Assembly: GCA_029210125.1 (NCBI GenBank)
Contig: JARGPR010000006.1
Coordinates: 124,001-188,000 of the forward strand
Direction: 5' to 3'
DNA: 64,000 nucleotides
Source: Pseudomonadales bacterium
GTDB lineage: Bacteria; Pseudomonadota; Gammaproteobacteria; Pseudomonadales; JAHRWD01
Shown here: positions 1-8,737 of the stretch, piece after piece
How the letters are laid out: every line of letters begins with the position of its first letter
Numbering within the stretch: position 1 is the first letter of the stretch
Program-made: the position numbers and the translations under genes
Notes under the pieces: model-generated
What the model saw: only the letters and a program-made list of their open reading frames with translations
What the model was told of the DNA's origin: nothing
Database searches by the model: none

Positions 1-323
1 AGAATCAGTAAGCGTACTTGAGCGGCGGAAGTGGAAAAGTCTATCGGATTTGAGTCATCATTTTCGATTGAGGCGCTTGCTAAGAGCCGCGTCCTGGACG
101 ACGTAGAGCTGATTAGCTGTTGTAAGTATTCAACAATGGCTGCATGTTTTCTGTCAGCAGAGCTTTTCTGTCTATCTGAAATTTGAGATCGTATTTTTCC
201 GCGCAGGCTAAACAGGTTTCGTAGGTGATTGCGGCGTTGTCTTCTGATCAAATAGGCGAGCGCGGTGCAGCTCGCCAGAAGCAGCAAGCAGATGTTTGCT
301 AATATTAAGGTTAGTGGGTCCAT
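1..323 (-). CDS. Partial membrane-anchored protein, cut by left window edge
   Basis: The frame stays open from an ATG at 321-323 to the window edge, giving 107 codons with no stop. A strong Shine-Dalgarno (GGAGGG) lies 9 bases before the ATG. Residues 4-25 are a hydrophobic helix followed by a basic run (RRQRRN), so the N-terminus looks like a single membrane anchor with the basic side in the cytoplasm. The rest is polar and rich in Arg, Ser and Gln. I do not recognise the family, and the C-terminal part lies outside the window. Confidence 0.6.
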   Translation of the reverse strand, partial: MDPLTLILANICLLLLASCTALAYLIRRQRRNHLRNLFSLRGKIRSQISDRQKSSADRKHAAIVEYLQQLISSTSSRTRLLASASIENDDSNPIDFSTSAAQVRLLI

Positions 324-671
324 GCTTCTTGATCCCTCCGTGAATCGTATCGATATAGGGTTCTGGTAGTGGATCTATAATTCGAAGGTTCTAGTGATTT
401 CCTGGGGGTCGTCCCCGGTAAGCATAGTTAATAAAGATTAATATTGACAGGTTGCTCGATAAAACTTAAAAAGAGAGGGTTTCTGGGGAAGAGTGCTATG
501 CGGAACAACTCAAGTCCCGTGCGTTTGCTTAAGAAATGGAAAAATTAGGTGGCTACCCAGCTTTATATCTGGCGATCAGTAATTTTATATCTGGCGATCA
601 GTAATAATGGTGTTGCGCCACTGGATACTTTATCTGTATGACTAATATTTCGGGCTGAGCTGTACCCGCCG
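324..671. other. Intergenic region without a convincing gene
   Basis: No credible coding frame is visible in these 348 bases. The stretch carries the 5' region of the left-edge membrane protein and a perfect 22-bp tandem duplication (562-605), listed separately. No terminator-like hairpin with a T-tract was seen. Confidence 0.5.
562..605. repeat. Perfect 22-bp tandem duplication
   Basis: Two identical head-to-tail 22-base units occupy 562-583 and 584-605, each beginning TTTATATCTGG. Both copies are perfect, which points to a recent duplication. They lie outside any gene, about 70 bases past the 3' end of the DUF445 gene. Each unit contains the palindrome GATC, but no function is evident. Confidence 0.9.
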
Positions 672-1262
672 TCAGCCAACCTGCAATATAAACTGAAACA
701 ACAATACCTGTACGACACCAATCATAAATCCTAGCAGTGCGCCAAACCAGGTGATATGCCGAAACTGCTTACGGGAAAATCCCATTACCAGTTCCTCTAG
801 AGTGGCTACATCCAGCTCGTCGATTTTTTCCTGGATACGTTGTTTGATCTCATCGCTATCGTCACCTACATGCTCGGCGATTTTCCCGATCTCGGTAATC
901 ATATAATTGCCCGCCATGGTTTTTGCCATGCCTAGCATCGCGTCGTTGATTTTTAGCAGGCTACCAAGCTGTCCAAGTAGTTCGTCAACCTTTGTTTTAA
1001 GCTGTTCTTTTACGCTATCGGTTAAGAACAATTCTGCGACATCGTTGTTGCTGAATACATGAGCAACAAACGTATCCGCGATTGATTCTGAAATGTGATG
1101 GCGTTCGCGCGGAATCAATCCGGGGGTGAAGGGGACCCTCAATTTTCCAATGTAACGAGCGGCATAAGGCCTAAATAACATGCGTATCGCGACATCGTTG
1201 GTAACGGCACCAATGATTGCACCAACGATGGGAGGAAGTACGTAAACGAGCCAGTTGTCCAT
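672..1262 (-). CDS. DUF445 family membrane protein
   Basis: A 196-residue protein with the DUF445 layout: an N-terminal membrane helix (about residues 5-24, containing GAIIGAVTND), then the family signature MLFRPY...PFTPGLIPRER near residues 28-53, a helical middle region, and a C-terminal membrane helix (about 174-193, FGALLGFMIG). The family is widespread in bacteria and its role is not established. This is a short single-module member with both membrane segments present, so it looks complete. The gene stands alone on the minus strand, and no promoter was identified. Confidence 0.85.
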   Translation of the reverse strand: MDNWLVYVLPPIVGAIIGAVTNDVAIRMLFRPYAARYIGKLRVPFTPGLIPRERHHISESIADTFVAHVFSNNDVAELFLTDSVKEQLKTKVDELLGQLGSLLKINDAMLGMAKTMAGNYMITEIGKIAEHVGDDSDEIKQRIQEKIDELDVATLEELVMGFSRKQFRHITWFGALLGFMIGVVQVLLFQFILQVG

Positions 1263-1483
1263 AATGAAAAAGTCTTCTAATTATTGTGGGTTGAAGGGTT
1301 AGCACATAGCTTTAAAGCTTACTGTATTTGTTGTGATTGCAACAGTACGCATTATCTGGGTTTTTTTGGCTACATTAGCAATGTGAGGGGTACTCAGCAG
1401 TAGTAGAGGCGTGGCGTATAGTGGATGCGAATAAATGACTAGCCCAGAACTTAGTAACAAAGAGCAAGACCAGATAAAGCCAT

Positions 1484-1675
1484 ATGAAACAATGGCTGGA
1501 GCAGGGCGGCTGGTTAGCGAGTGATTTTGATAAAGAGTTAAATCAGTCAGCGGTAGAATATCTCAACTCAAAGAAACCTTTCATGTATGTACCTGGTCGA
1601 GACATATTTTCAGGTCAGAGTCATTCAAGCCTTAACAGCAGCGCCCAGGCTCATATAGGCGACGAAACGAGGTGA
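1484..1675 (+). CDS. Small hypothetical ORF, doubtful
   Basis: A 63-codon frame starting at ATG 1484. The first 45 residues have ordinary protein composition (MKQWLEQGGWLASDFDKEL...). The last 17 are simply antisense to the 3' end of the methyltransferase gene, which it overlaps convergently by 51 bases. A second short frame begins at ATG 1435 one frame away and ends within it, so this could be a frameshifted remnant rather than a working gene. No good ribosome binding site is present, and I do not recognise the sequence. Confidence 0.2.
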   Translation: MKQWLEQGGWLASDFDKELNQSAVEYLNSKKPFMYVPGRDIFSGQSHSSLNSSAQAHIGDETR

Positions 1676-2245
1676 GTCTTCCATATAATCACATTCGTCC
1701 CACTCGATATCAAAGCCAGAGTTCTTGATACTGCTGACAACCGGTCTGTTGAGATTACATCCGCCGAATAGTTTCTTCCAGATTGGGTTTATTCGGTTTT
1801 GCCATTTCTGTACATCTGGGTCCGGCGCCTGGCCATGTTCGCAGAAGATCAGTTTCCCATTTGGTTTGAGAACACGGTGCATCTGATCCATGGCGGTTTG
1901 CCAGTCTGGAATAGTGCAGAGCGTAAAGGTCAGTACCACTGTATCAACAGAATTGTCATCGAGTGGGATCTCTTCTCCGGGCAGACCTAGCCATTCGACT
2001 TCCACTGGTGATTTAGTCAGGTTTTCCTGCGCTTTCTTGCGCATCCCCTCAGAAGGTTCCAGTCCCCAAACCTTGGTGACTTTATCGGGATTGTAGTATT
2101 TTAGATTGATTCCCGGCCCCATGCCGACTTCCAAAACCTCACCATGAGCATCCGCTAACATTCTGGCACGCAATTCGCCGGTTTGTTCGCTGGAGCAAGC
2201 GCAATTGATTAGGTGCGGTAGAATCTTTTCTTCATAAAAACTCAT
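1625..2245 (-). CDS. SAM-dependent methyltransferase, METTL7/UbiE-like
   Basis: A 206-residue class I methyltransferase. Motif I (LEVGMGPG) is at about residues 38-45, the acidic ribose contact (GLEPSEGM) near 61-68, and a motif IV region (DTVVLTFTLCTIPDW) near 103-117, followed by RVLKPNGKLIFCEH. The stretch LCT...RVLKPNG...EH...W...P.W..LFGGCNLNR resembles the METTL7 (TMT1) family, whose animal members methylate small thiols. That resemblance is my reading and was not searched. The gene lies downstream of the DUF2892 gene on the same strand (99-base gap) and may belong to the CsoR-controlled region. A ubiquinone-type methyltransferase role is less likely because ubiE homologues have different hallmarks and neighbours. 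Confidence 0.8.
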   Translation of the reverse strand: MSFYEEKILPHLINCACSSEQTGELRARMLADAHGEVLEVGMGPGINLKYYNPDKVTKVWGLEPSEGMRKKAQENLTKSPVEVEWLGLPGEEIPLDDNSVDTVVLTFTLCTIPDWQTAMDQMHRVLKPNGKLIFCEHGQAPDPDVQKWQNRINPIWKKLFGGCNLNRPVVSSIKNSGFDIEWDECDYMEDSPRFVAYMSLGAAVKA

Positions 2246-2344
2246 GTTAAGGCCTTTGGTTTGGTTACGCTTCGTTGCAGCAAGACTATCATTTTATAGT
2301 GCTGGAGTTTGGTTTTTAGTCAGCTTGTGCCGGTTATTCCTGTG

Positions 2345-2557
2345 CTATTCTGAGGTTGCGATCAGCTGCTCTTTTTTAAAGCCAAGTTTTTCCAATAGCC
2401 ATATCATCGGGCACCAGCGGGTAAACGCAGACTGAATTAGATTGATGGCGACAAAACCCGTAAAAAATAACCAAGCGGGATTGATGAAGTGGGCAAGCAG
2501 AATAGTAATCAGTACAAAGCTGCCTGCAACGAGTCTTAAACCTTCATTAATTGTCAA
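2345..2557 (-). CDS. DUF2892 family small membrane protein
   Basis: A 70-residue protein with the DUF2892 pattern: an N-terminal NEGLRLVAGS segment, two closely spaced hydrophobic helices (about residues 8-24 and 28-43), and the conserved RWCPMIWLL motif (about 47-55) with its single Cys. DUF2892 domains also form the membrane part of YgaP-like rhodaneses, and the family is common near persulfide and metal response genes. It lies 65 bases downstream of the outer-membrane barrel gene on the same strand, so co-transcription with the CsoR-headed operon is plausible. The function is unknown. Confidence 0.85.
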   Translation of the reverse strand: MTINEGLRLVAGSFVLITILLAHFINPAWLFFTGFVAINLIQSAFTRWCPMIWLLEKLGFKKEQLIATSE

Positions 2558-2622
2558 GGTATTGCTCCTGATTAGTAGATGATGAGGTGTTGGTATGTAT
2601 CCAAAATTATTTTGGGCTTTAA

Positions 2623-4002
2623 TTAAAACCTGTAGATACTGCGTATATAGATATTGTCATTTTTTTGTAATTGCCCGAGAAAGCTGTAGATATGATCACC
2701 TATAAAAATATTGGCTCCACTCTCTAAACTCCAGCCATCACTGTATCGATAACTAACCGATGGAATCAGGTAAGCATCCTTATCATTCGGCGAATAGAAA
2801 CTGAATAATGACCAGCGCAATTTTTCCTGCATGGTTCGATAGGTTAGACGTACTGTAACGGTATGGCGTCGATGTGGCGGCTCCGTATTGGGTGCCGGTG
2901 ACTGATCCAATAATTGTTGGTAATCAACGATCTGTTCCAAATAGTACTGTAACCCAAGGGTTAGATTACTGATTAACTCCTGTTCATAACCTATTAGAAA
3001 ACGCCATTCGGAATTAGGAACCCAGGGATCACTACCGTTCTTGTCCTGTTTTGACTGATGATAGGCCAGTTCGGTATTCATGATTCCAGGGCCAACTGGG
3101 CCGCGCAGACTCGCGCCAAATACGTTCATTTTTGGGAAAAACAGTTCGCTGTTTACGGGATTAAAACCACGGGGTTGTTTGTAAAAACCTTGATAGCCGT
3201 ATACTGCCCATTCGTAATTTCCTATATTTTGATAGAGGCGTATTGCGAGTTCACCGTTGCTTAGGGTGTTGCTTTTTTGTGTTACTGCGAGCTGCGGTGG
3301 TGCGGCGGTTATGGAGTCGGTCATGGGGCTGTAGTAACTAAAGCGTTCCCCAGTGAGGTAAGTATCGGCCTCAAAAAATGGAATCCAAACCAGGTCAAGG
3401 TTGGCTTTAGATTGGTACCACGTGAATCGGATAGCATCGGCGGGAGCCTTAAGGTATTCCATATCCCGGCCACTGAAAAAAGACTGCCAATCTTTGGGAA
3501 ATAGATCGTTTAGAAAAACCAGGTCACCAGTTCCCCAGGTGAGAATCTGACGACCTACTCTCATGTCCGATTTGGAGGTAGGTGATATGTTGAAAAAACC
3601 TTCACGGATGCTTGCGTCGAGCGTATCCGTCACTGCATCGGCATTGATATCTGCTTTTAAACGAAGGTATGTTTCACCAAAATACCAGTCGTTTTCAAGC
3701 CGTGCTCGTAGCTCAGCCAGGGATACATTTTTTTCGGTCGGGTTATCGGATCGCAAGAACTGACCGAAGCCAGCCTCGATAAATCCATGCCATTGGGAGG
3801 CGTTATCCGTGGATTCTTCGGTCCAGGGATCATCGCCCCAGTCCTCCTGCGTCCAATCATCAGTCGTTGCAGTATCACTGGGTGCATGTGACTCGGTAGC
3901 GCTCCAATGGTCAGGTTCTTCAGCCTGTGCCGCGGACATCAAGCTCAGGCAGCTACAGAGTATGGTTGCACCCAGTAGAAGGGTTGTTCTAAAAAACCTC
4001 AT
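2623..4002 (-). CDS. Outer-membrane beta-barrel protein of MMPL operon (DUF1302-like)
   Basis: A 459-residue exported protein. A signal peptide (about residues 1-27, ending AQAEE) is followed by a low-complexity acidic/Trp-rich linker (about 28-70). After that comes a long series of amphipathic strands with alternating aromatic residues, ending in ...YIRSIYRF, the terminal Phe typical of outer-membrane barrels. The segment QILTWGTGDLVFLNDLFPKD (about 162-181) recalls barrel proteins that accompany MMPL/RND transporters. It follows the LolA-like gene by 32 bases and the transporter beyond it, so it is probably the outer-membrane part of the same export or lipid-transfer route. The substrate is unknown. 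Confidence 0.75.
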   Translation of the reverse strand: MRFFRTTLLLGATILCSCLSLMSAAQAEEPDHWSATESHAPSDTATTDDWTQEDWGDDPWTEESTDNASQWHGFIEAGFGQFLRSDNPTEKNVSLAELRARLENDWYFGETYLRLKADINADAVTDTLDASIREGFFNISPTSKSDMRVGRQILTWGTGDLVFLNDLFPKDWQSFFSGRDMEYLKAPADAIRFTWYQSKANLDLVWIPFFEADTYLTGERFSYYSPMTDSITAAPPQLAVTQKSNTLSNGELAIRLYQNIGNYEWAVYGYQGFYKQPRGFNPVNSELFFPKMNVFGASLRGPVGPGIMNTELAYHQSKQDKNGSDPWVPNSEWRFLIGYEQELISNLTLGLQYYLEQIVDYQQLLDQSPAPNTEPPHRRHTVTVRLTYRTMQEKLRWSLFSFYSPNDKDAYLIPSVSYRYSDGWSLESGANIFIGDHIYSFLGQLQKNDNIYIRSIYRF

Positions 4003-4034
4003 TGTCTCGATCTATTCCCTTTTTAGCGTACGGG

Positions 4035-4880
4035 CTAATTAGCGGGTTTGGGGCGTTTAAGCCACTGTCGTGGTGGGTTACGAAGAGAGCGTTCGCTAAA
4101 CAGATCAGCAGGGATCCCCATATCATAGTGAATAAAACGCATCTCATTCAGGGTGTAGCCACCGGTTCTTAAATTTGAAACTTTCATGCGAGTGGCTGTG
4201 GGGAAACCCTGAATGATTTGGACTTGAAGCGCTTCAACCCGACGATAGATCTTGCCGCTGTTGTCGGTATATTCGGTTTTCATTGGCATAAAAGTTTGTT
4301 TATCGATCCAGACGGTATATTCACTGAACTCTACATTTATGGAATCTTTAGGGCGATTTTGAACTACGTAGAATTGATCGCTTGTACTGACTAAATGATG
4401 ATGGTCCTCAGTGATTCCTCTACCGGACACATCTTCATAAAAGAAGTCTGACCCTACAAAACTGGTGCGTTTATCTCCCGCTGCGATACGTTTTACGAGA
4501 TCAAGGCCTGGTAAATATAACCAGCGATCGTCATCGTTTCCGGGGTGTTTCTCAACCAGAAACAGGGTGCCACGAATATCGGCAGGATAGCTGAAGAACA
4601 CCAGATATTGTTGGTCGCCACCATCCCGATGGTCGCGTCGAAGAATGGTAAATTGCCTGGTTTGTTTGCGCCCCTGCTCATCGACTATTTGCATGCGGGT
4701 TTCTGCCCGGCCATCGACTCCTGAATAAAATGCGGCCAGATTGGCTTTTTGCACAATTTGATCTACATCGTCTAAATCTTCAGCGCCTGCGTTCATACCC
4801 AAGCTGATTGTACATACAGCCAGAAGAGCTCTTGAAATCACTCGATTGAATCTCTGGATTACTGTGTGTTTTATATTCAT
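4035..4880 (-). CDS. LolA-like outer-membrane lipoprotein-sorting family protein
   Basis: A 281-residue periplasmic protein with a signal peptide (about residues 1-33, ending NAGAED). The mature part shows the LolA-like half-barrel family pattern found beside MMPL transporters: RRDHRDGGDQQYLVFFSYPADIRGT near 80-104, WLYLPGLD.VKRI near 120-132, and SDFFYEDVSGR near 143-153. Proteins of this kind are thought to accept a hydrophobic cargo in the periplasm. It sits between the MMPL gene (26-base gap) and the barrel gene (32-base gap) on the same strand, consistent with a periplasmic shuttle between inner and outer membrane. It is not the housekeeping LolA, and its cargo cannot be told from sequence. 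Confidence 0.8.
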   Translation of the reverse strand: MNIKHTVIQRFNRVISRALLAVCTISLGMNAGAEDLDDVDQIVQKANLAAFYSGVDGRAETRMQIVDEQGRKQTRQFTILRRDHRDGGDQQYLVFFSYPADIRGTLFLVEKHPGNDDDRWLYLPGLDLVKRIAAGDKRTSFVGSDFFYEDVSGRGITEDHHHLVSTSDQFYVVQNRPKDSINVEFSEYTVWIDKQTFMPMKTEYTDNSGKIYRRVEALQVQIIQGFPTATRMKVSNLRTGGYTLNEMRFIHYDMGIPADLFSERSLRNPPRQWLKRPKPAN

Positions 4881-4906
4881 TTCAACGCTTCCATTTTTGA
4901 ATCGAA

Positions 4907-7444
4907 CTATTTAAGCCAGGGATGTATTAATCGGATCACTGCGGGTAGGGCAACGAAAGTCACCACGCACGAAATAGCCATGATCGCAGCGAGGAAGATA
5001 CCTACGGTTTGATAAGGCGTCAGGGGAGCCAGTAATAGTGGCGTGAAGCCAATAGCAATTACGATTGCATTGCGGCTAATGGCTCGGGCTGGCTCCTGAT
5101 ACATCTGCTTTAGTGCTTCAAGCCAATCACCTGTTTCCTTGTATAGGCTGCGGGTACGTTCAAGAAAATGGATAGCAAAATCGACCGATAACCCGAGGGT
5201 GAGTGAAGAGAGAATCGCTACTGGCATATCGTAATCTTTACCAATAAAACCGATCACGCCGTATATAAGGGTGATCGTTACCGTCAACGGTATCATCGCT
5301 AGCAGACCAAAGGTTACCGACCGGAACAGCAGTATCATAATAAGTCCTACAGCAAGGAAGGCACCGATCAGACTGCCAACCATGCCGGTGACCATCTCAT
5401 CCTGCCAAACCACATTGATATAGGTGAGCCCTCCCCAGTCCATACGAACATTATCGGGTAGCGGGTTTTGTTCGACGTAGCGCTCAACAAATTGAATCAC
5501 TTTGGTCATATCAATGTTGTCACCGCTGTTCAATTGCAGCCAGATCGCGGCGGAGTGGTAGCTGGGGGTTACCATGTGCCAGAGATCCTGGGGGCGATGA
5601 CTTCCTTGAAAACTTAGAATGGTTTGTGCAACTGCATTGCTGGTAGTGGGGATCCGGTAGTTTTGCTGGTCACCACCGAGTAGCTCTCTATAAACCGTTT
5701 TAACCAGATCTGTGATTGCGCTACTCTTACCCACATAGCCGCTTTCATCAAGGGCCTGTTGCAGGCTTTCGATGTAATGCAATGCATCAGGTTTTTGGAA
5801 ATATTTGCGATCTGTAATTGCCGTGCCGACCATATCAGCCAACTCCTGCCAATAATCCAAGCTGTCTATTTCCGCGTTAAAAAGCTGCACCTGAAGTTCA
5901 TAATTCAAAGCCTCTAACGGATTTTCCTGTTCGGTTTCGATACGTTTTTGTATGGCGGCCCAGTCTGCGGTTAGATCAACACCCCGTTTTTTTGCGCGCT
6001 GTATCCATTGTTCGATCTGTTTTGTGGGAATAACTGATTCAGCGCTTTCATGGGTCAGTACTAAAAATGCGTTGTAGGTACCAGCAAAATGGCTATTCAG
6101 AGCACGGTCAGCAACCTGTATTTCGTGTTGTTCATCAAACCAGTAAACCGGGTTGTCATTAATCTGGATCTTGCTAATACCGTAAACAGAAACTGAAAAC
6201 AAAATGATGACGAGCGGCAAAATGATACGTGCATGGTGGATGCTGAAGTCGCCAACATGGGGTAGGGCTTTTGCCAATAAACCGTGACTTTCCTGCTCAT
6301 GTAATCGACTACCAAGAGTAGCCAGTTTTTTTTCTGAGAGTAGCGCGATATAGGCTGGAATAAAGGTGACAGTAAGCACGAATGCTAACGCGATACCCAG
6401 GGCGGTATAGATACCAAATACCTGCACCGGTGGAATCGGTGTTAAAGCTAAGGATGCAAAACCAATGGATGAGGTGACGGATGTAAATAGCATCGGTGTA
6501 AAAAGGTGTTCCATCACCTCAGTAACCACCTGCTTCGGGCTTTTCCCCGGTTTGTAACGATCGGCAAATTCAGAAAGTAGGTGAACGGAATCTACCACCG
6601 CAATTGGCATTAAAAATATCGGGATCATCGAGCTCATAATATGAACCGTGTATCCCATTCCTATTAGTAAACCCATGGTTGAGATCACCACAGCCATCGC
6701 CATCAGCATTGGCGCAATGATCAGTGATAGATTGCGGAAAAATATCCATAACATAATGAAGATTACAAGCCCGGCAAGGGGTGCAGAAATAGCCATCTGC
6801 TTAAACATTTCAACACCAAAGGTATCCTCCGCAATTGGAAGGCCGGTGATATGAAACTGATCGTCACTGTCCAGGCTGGTTATAATTTCGCGTATCTGCT
6901 CGGCAATACGGTAGCTCTGGTCTTTTTCCACTATTGGCACATAGATGCCCGCAGCTTTTCCGTCACCCGAAACTAGCGTATTTTGCAGCATAGGCAGATG
7001 ATTGACCGCCTCCTTAATCCGGGAAACCGCCTGCTGGGTTTTGGGTGCTTGATTCATCATCCACTCAAATCGAATGGTACCGGCGCCCTCCTGGGTGACG
7101 TTGTCCGCAGTTGCCAGTGAACGAAGATCCTCGCGAATCACGCCATCGATTTGTTCAATCGCGCTACTGAGCTGATGTATTGCCGCGAGGGAGTTGTGGT
7201 TGTAGATACCATCGGCATGAGTATCGTTAACAACACCAACCACGATCATATCGTGCAGAGAAAACTGTTTTTTGAGCGTGTTATGGACGACACGGTCAGA
7301 CTGATCCGTCGGAAGCATATTTTCAGGATCAGTATCGACATGAATACGGGGGAACATTGCCGCCAGTATCACAACCATGATGGCGACAAACCACATCACT
7401 CTTTTGGGGTTGTTTAGGGAGAACGTAACGATTCGATTGCCCAT
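4907..7444 (-). CDS. RND/MMPL superfamily transporter
   Basis: An 845-residue inner-membrane protein with duplicated RND architecture. A membrane helix at about residues 14-32 is followed by a periplasmic loop carrying DTDPENMLP (about 37-45). A cluster of five helices (about 215-370) contains the sterol-sensing-like PIAVVDSVHLLSEFADRY. A second helix (about 400-420), a second large periplasmic domain and a second cluster (about 690-840, with SSLTLGLSVDFAIHFLER) follow. There is no membrane-fusion-protein gene nearby, so this is the MMPL/HpnN-like branch rather than a classical drug efflux pump. It starts 9 bases after the CsoR-family gene, so it is likely under that repressor. Confidence 0.88.
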   Translation of the reverse strand: MGNRIVTFSLNNPKRVMWFVAIMVVILAAMFPRIHVDTDPENMLPTDQSDRVVHNTLKKQFSLHDMIVVGVVNDTHADGIYNHNSLAAIHQLSSAIEQIDGVIREDLRSLATADNVTQEGAGTIRFEWMMNQAPKTQQAVSRIKEAVNHLPMLQNTLVSGDGKAAGIYVPIVEKDQSYRIAEQIREIITSLDSDDQFHITGLPIAEDTFGVEMFKQMAISAPLAGLVIFIMLWIFFRNLSLIIAPMLMAMAVVISTMGLLIGMGYTVHIMSSMIPIFLMPIAVVDSVHLLSEFADRYKPGKSPKQVVTEVMEHLFTPMLFTSVTSSIGFASLALTPIPPVQVFGIYTALGIALAFVLTVTFIPAYIALLSEKKLATLGSRLHEQESHGLLAKALPHVGDFSIHHARIILPLVIILFSVSVYGISKIQINDNPVYWFDEQHEIQVADRALNSHFAGTYNAFLVLTHESAESVIPTKQIEQWIQRAKKRGVDLTADWAAIQKRIETEQENPLEALNYELQVQLFNAEIDSLDYWQELADMVGTAITDRKYFQKPDALHYIESLQQALDESGYVGKSSAITDLVKTVYRELLGGDQQNYRIPTTSNAVAQTILSFQGSHRPQDLWHMVTPSYHSAAIWLQLNSGDNIDMTKVIQFVERYVEQNPLPDNVRMDWGGLTYINVVWQDEMVTGMVGSLIGAFLAVGLIMILLFRSVTFGLLAMIPLTVTITLIYGVIGFIGKDYDMPVAILSSLTLGLSVDFAIHFLERTRSLYKETGDWLEALKQMYQEPARAISRNAIVIAIGFTPLLLAPLTPYQTVGIFLAAIMAISCVVTFVALPAVIRLIHPWLK

Positions 7445-7453
7445 ATTGTTTTC

Positions 7454-7717
7454 CTAACTGTATTTTGAAAGCAATGTGCGAATGTTGGCCATAGTTTCCC
7501 GTGTCGGTGTAGTTTCGCTGGTTACAGCAAGTACATCTTCTTCAATTAAGCAGGCCAGCATCTCATGAGATGCTTTGTCCAGCGCTTTACGTGCTGCGCT
7601 CATCTGCTGGATTATTTTTTCGCACTCTTCATCCTGGCTAATTAGTTTCTGAATGCCGCGCACCTGGCCTTCGATCCGAGCAAGCCGGTTAAGCATCGCT
7701 TGTTTTGATTCCCGCAT
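7454..7717 (-). CDS. CsoR/FrmR-family transcriptional repressor (DUF156)
   Basis: An 87-residue all-helical regulator with the family core RLARIEGQVRGIQKLI (residues 11-26) and Cys32. The first ligand Cys matches Cys36 of CsoR and Cys35 of FrmR. At the second helix the usual His/Cys ligand position holds Leu57, with Cys56 just before it and His51 five residues earlier. The protein therefore does not show the Cu(I) C-H-C set of CsoR, the Cys/His of FrmR, or the Cys spacing of CstR, and its inducer cannot be assigned. It is the first gene of the minus-strand operon and probably represses itself through the palindrome at 7783-7800. Confidence 0.88.
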   Translation of the reverse strand: MRESKQAMLNRLARIEGQVRGIQKLISQDEECEKIIQQMSAARKALDKASHEMLACLIEEDVLAVTSETTPTRETMANIRTLLSKYS

Positions 7718-7782
7718 ATTGGATTTTTCTCGTCGTTGCTATGTTTTGTTGTCTTATGAGCCGATGTAAGCTGATGTAATAC

Positions 7783-7800
7783 TATACCCGGTAGGGTATA
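7783..7800. promoter_or_regulatory. Palindromic operator for the CsoR-family repressor
   Basis: A perfect inverted repeat, TATACCC-GGTA-GGGTATA, lies 65 bases upstream of the repressor start codon. AT-flanked C-tract/G-tract palindromes of this form are the known operator type of CsoR-family proteins. Its position fits autoregulation and control of the RND/LolA-like/barrel operon. The glutathione peroxidase gene lies further upstream on the same strand and is not obviously controlled by it. Confidence 0.75.
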
Positions 7801-8004
7801 AATCAATAGGTATCTCTATCTCGTATAAGTAGTTCTATGTATATTCCATATTGGATTTACGGTGAGCTGACGCGAGCTAAGAGGGATGGGGTGCTGACGA
7901 GAATGTGGGGCTGCTTAGTGTTCGCAGCCTGGAACGAAACGGATGGGGCTAGTTAGTAGCCAAGGTGCAACGTGCAGATATTGATCTGCACGTTGCAAAT
8001 GTAA

Positions 8005-8490
8005 TCAACTTTCCAGAGCGTCCTCTATGGCGATCTTAATTTCCGCATCCTGAGGTTCTATTTTAGGGTGGAAACGCTTTAAGAGTTGGCCGTCACGGCC
8101 CACAAGAAATTTCTCAAAATTCCAGGTGATGTCGCCACTATGTGCAGAGGCATCCCCAGCTAGCCATTCGTATAGTGGAATTCGATTTTCACCATTGACA
8201 TCTACCTTACCGCTCATAGGGAAGCTGATTGGATAATTAAGCGAACAAAATTCTTTGATCTCCTCATGAGTTCCAGGTTCTTGCTGAAGAAATTGATTGC
8301 AGGGCAGGGCAATGATTTCAAGCCCCTGGTCTTTGTACTCTTGATACAGTGCTTCAAGACCCGTGTATTGAGGAGTAAGACCGCAGCGGCTCGCCACATT
8401 TACTAAAAGTACCGCTTTACCACTAAATTGGTTGAGGGGTAGGGGTTTATCGTCGATTGAACTTAGTTCAAAATCATATAAGTTTGGCAT
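8005..8490 (-). CDS. Glutathione peroxidase family protein
   Basis: A 161-residue thioredoxin-fold peroxidase. The catalytic set is visible: Cys36 in NVASRCGLT, Gln66 in ALPCNQF, and Trp123-Asn124 in TWNFEKF. Cys82 (FCSLNYP) is a possible resolving cysteine, so the enzyme may use thioredoxin rather than glutathione, as many bacterial members do. There is no signal peptide, so it is cytoplasmic. It removes hydrogen peroxide or organic hydroperoxides. Length is normal for the family. It stands alone on the minus strand, about 290 bases upstream of the CsoR-type regulator gene. Confidence 0.92.
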   Translation of the reverse strand: MPNLYDFELSSIDDKPLPLNQFSGKAVLLVNVASRCGLTPQYTGLEALYQEYKDQGLEIIALPCNQFLQQEPGTHEEIKEFCSLNYPISFPMSGKVDVNGENRIPLYEWLAGDASAHSGDITWNFEKFLVGRDGQLLKRFHPKIEPQDAEIKIAIEDALES

Positions 8491-8737
8491 GAGGAAGTGC
8501 TCGGTGGTTAATTAATGGGATATAAATAATACACAAGAAATATGCGAGTAATAGCGTTGCCGCGAATAAAGTATATGGCCGCGTTTTAGGTTGTTGAGTT
8601 TAAAATATATTGCCAAATGTTATAGGCTTGCATACCATGCTGCACGTAGCGGATTATAGAGCTATGATCAAGCGCAAACAGTTTTTCTTACAGTACTACA
8701 ATACCTGCTAATTGCCCTTAATGGGTAGGAGATTGAT

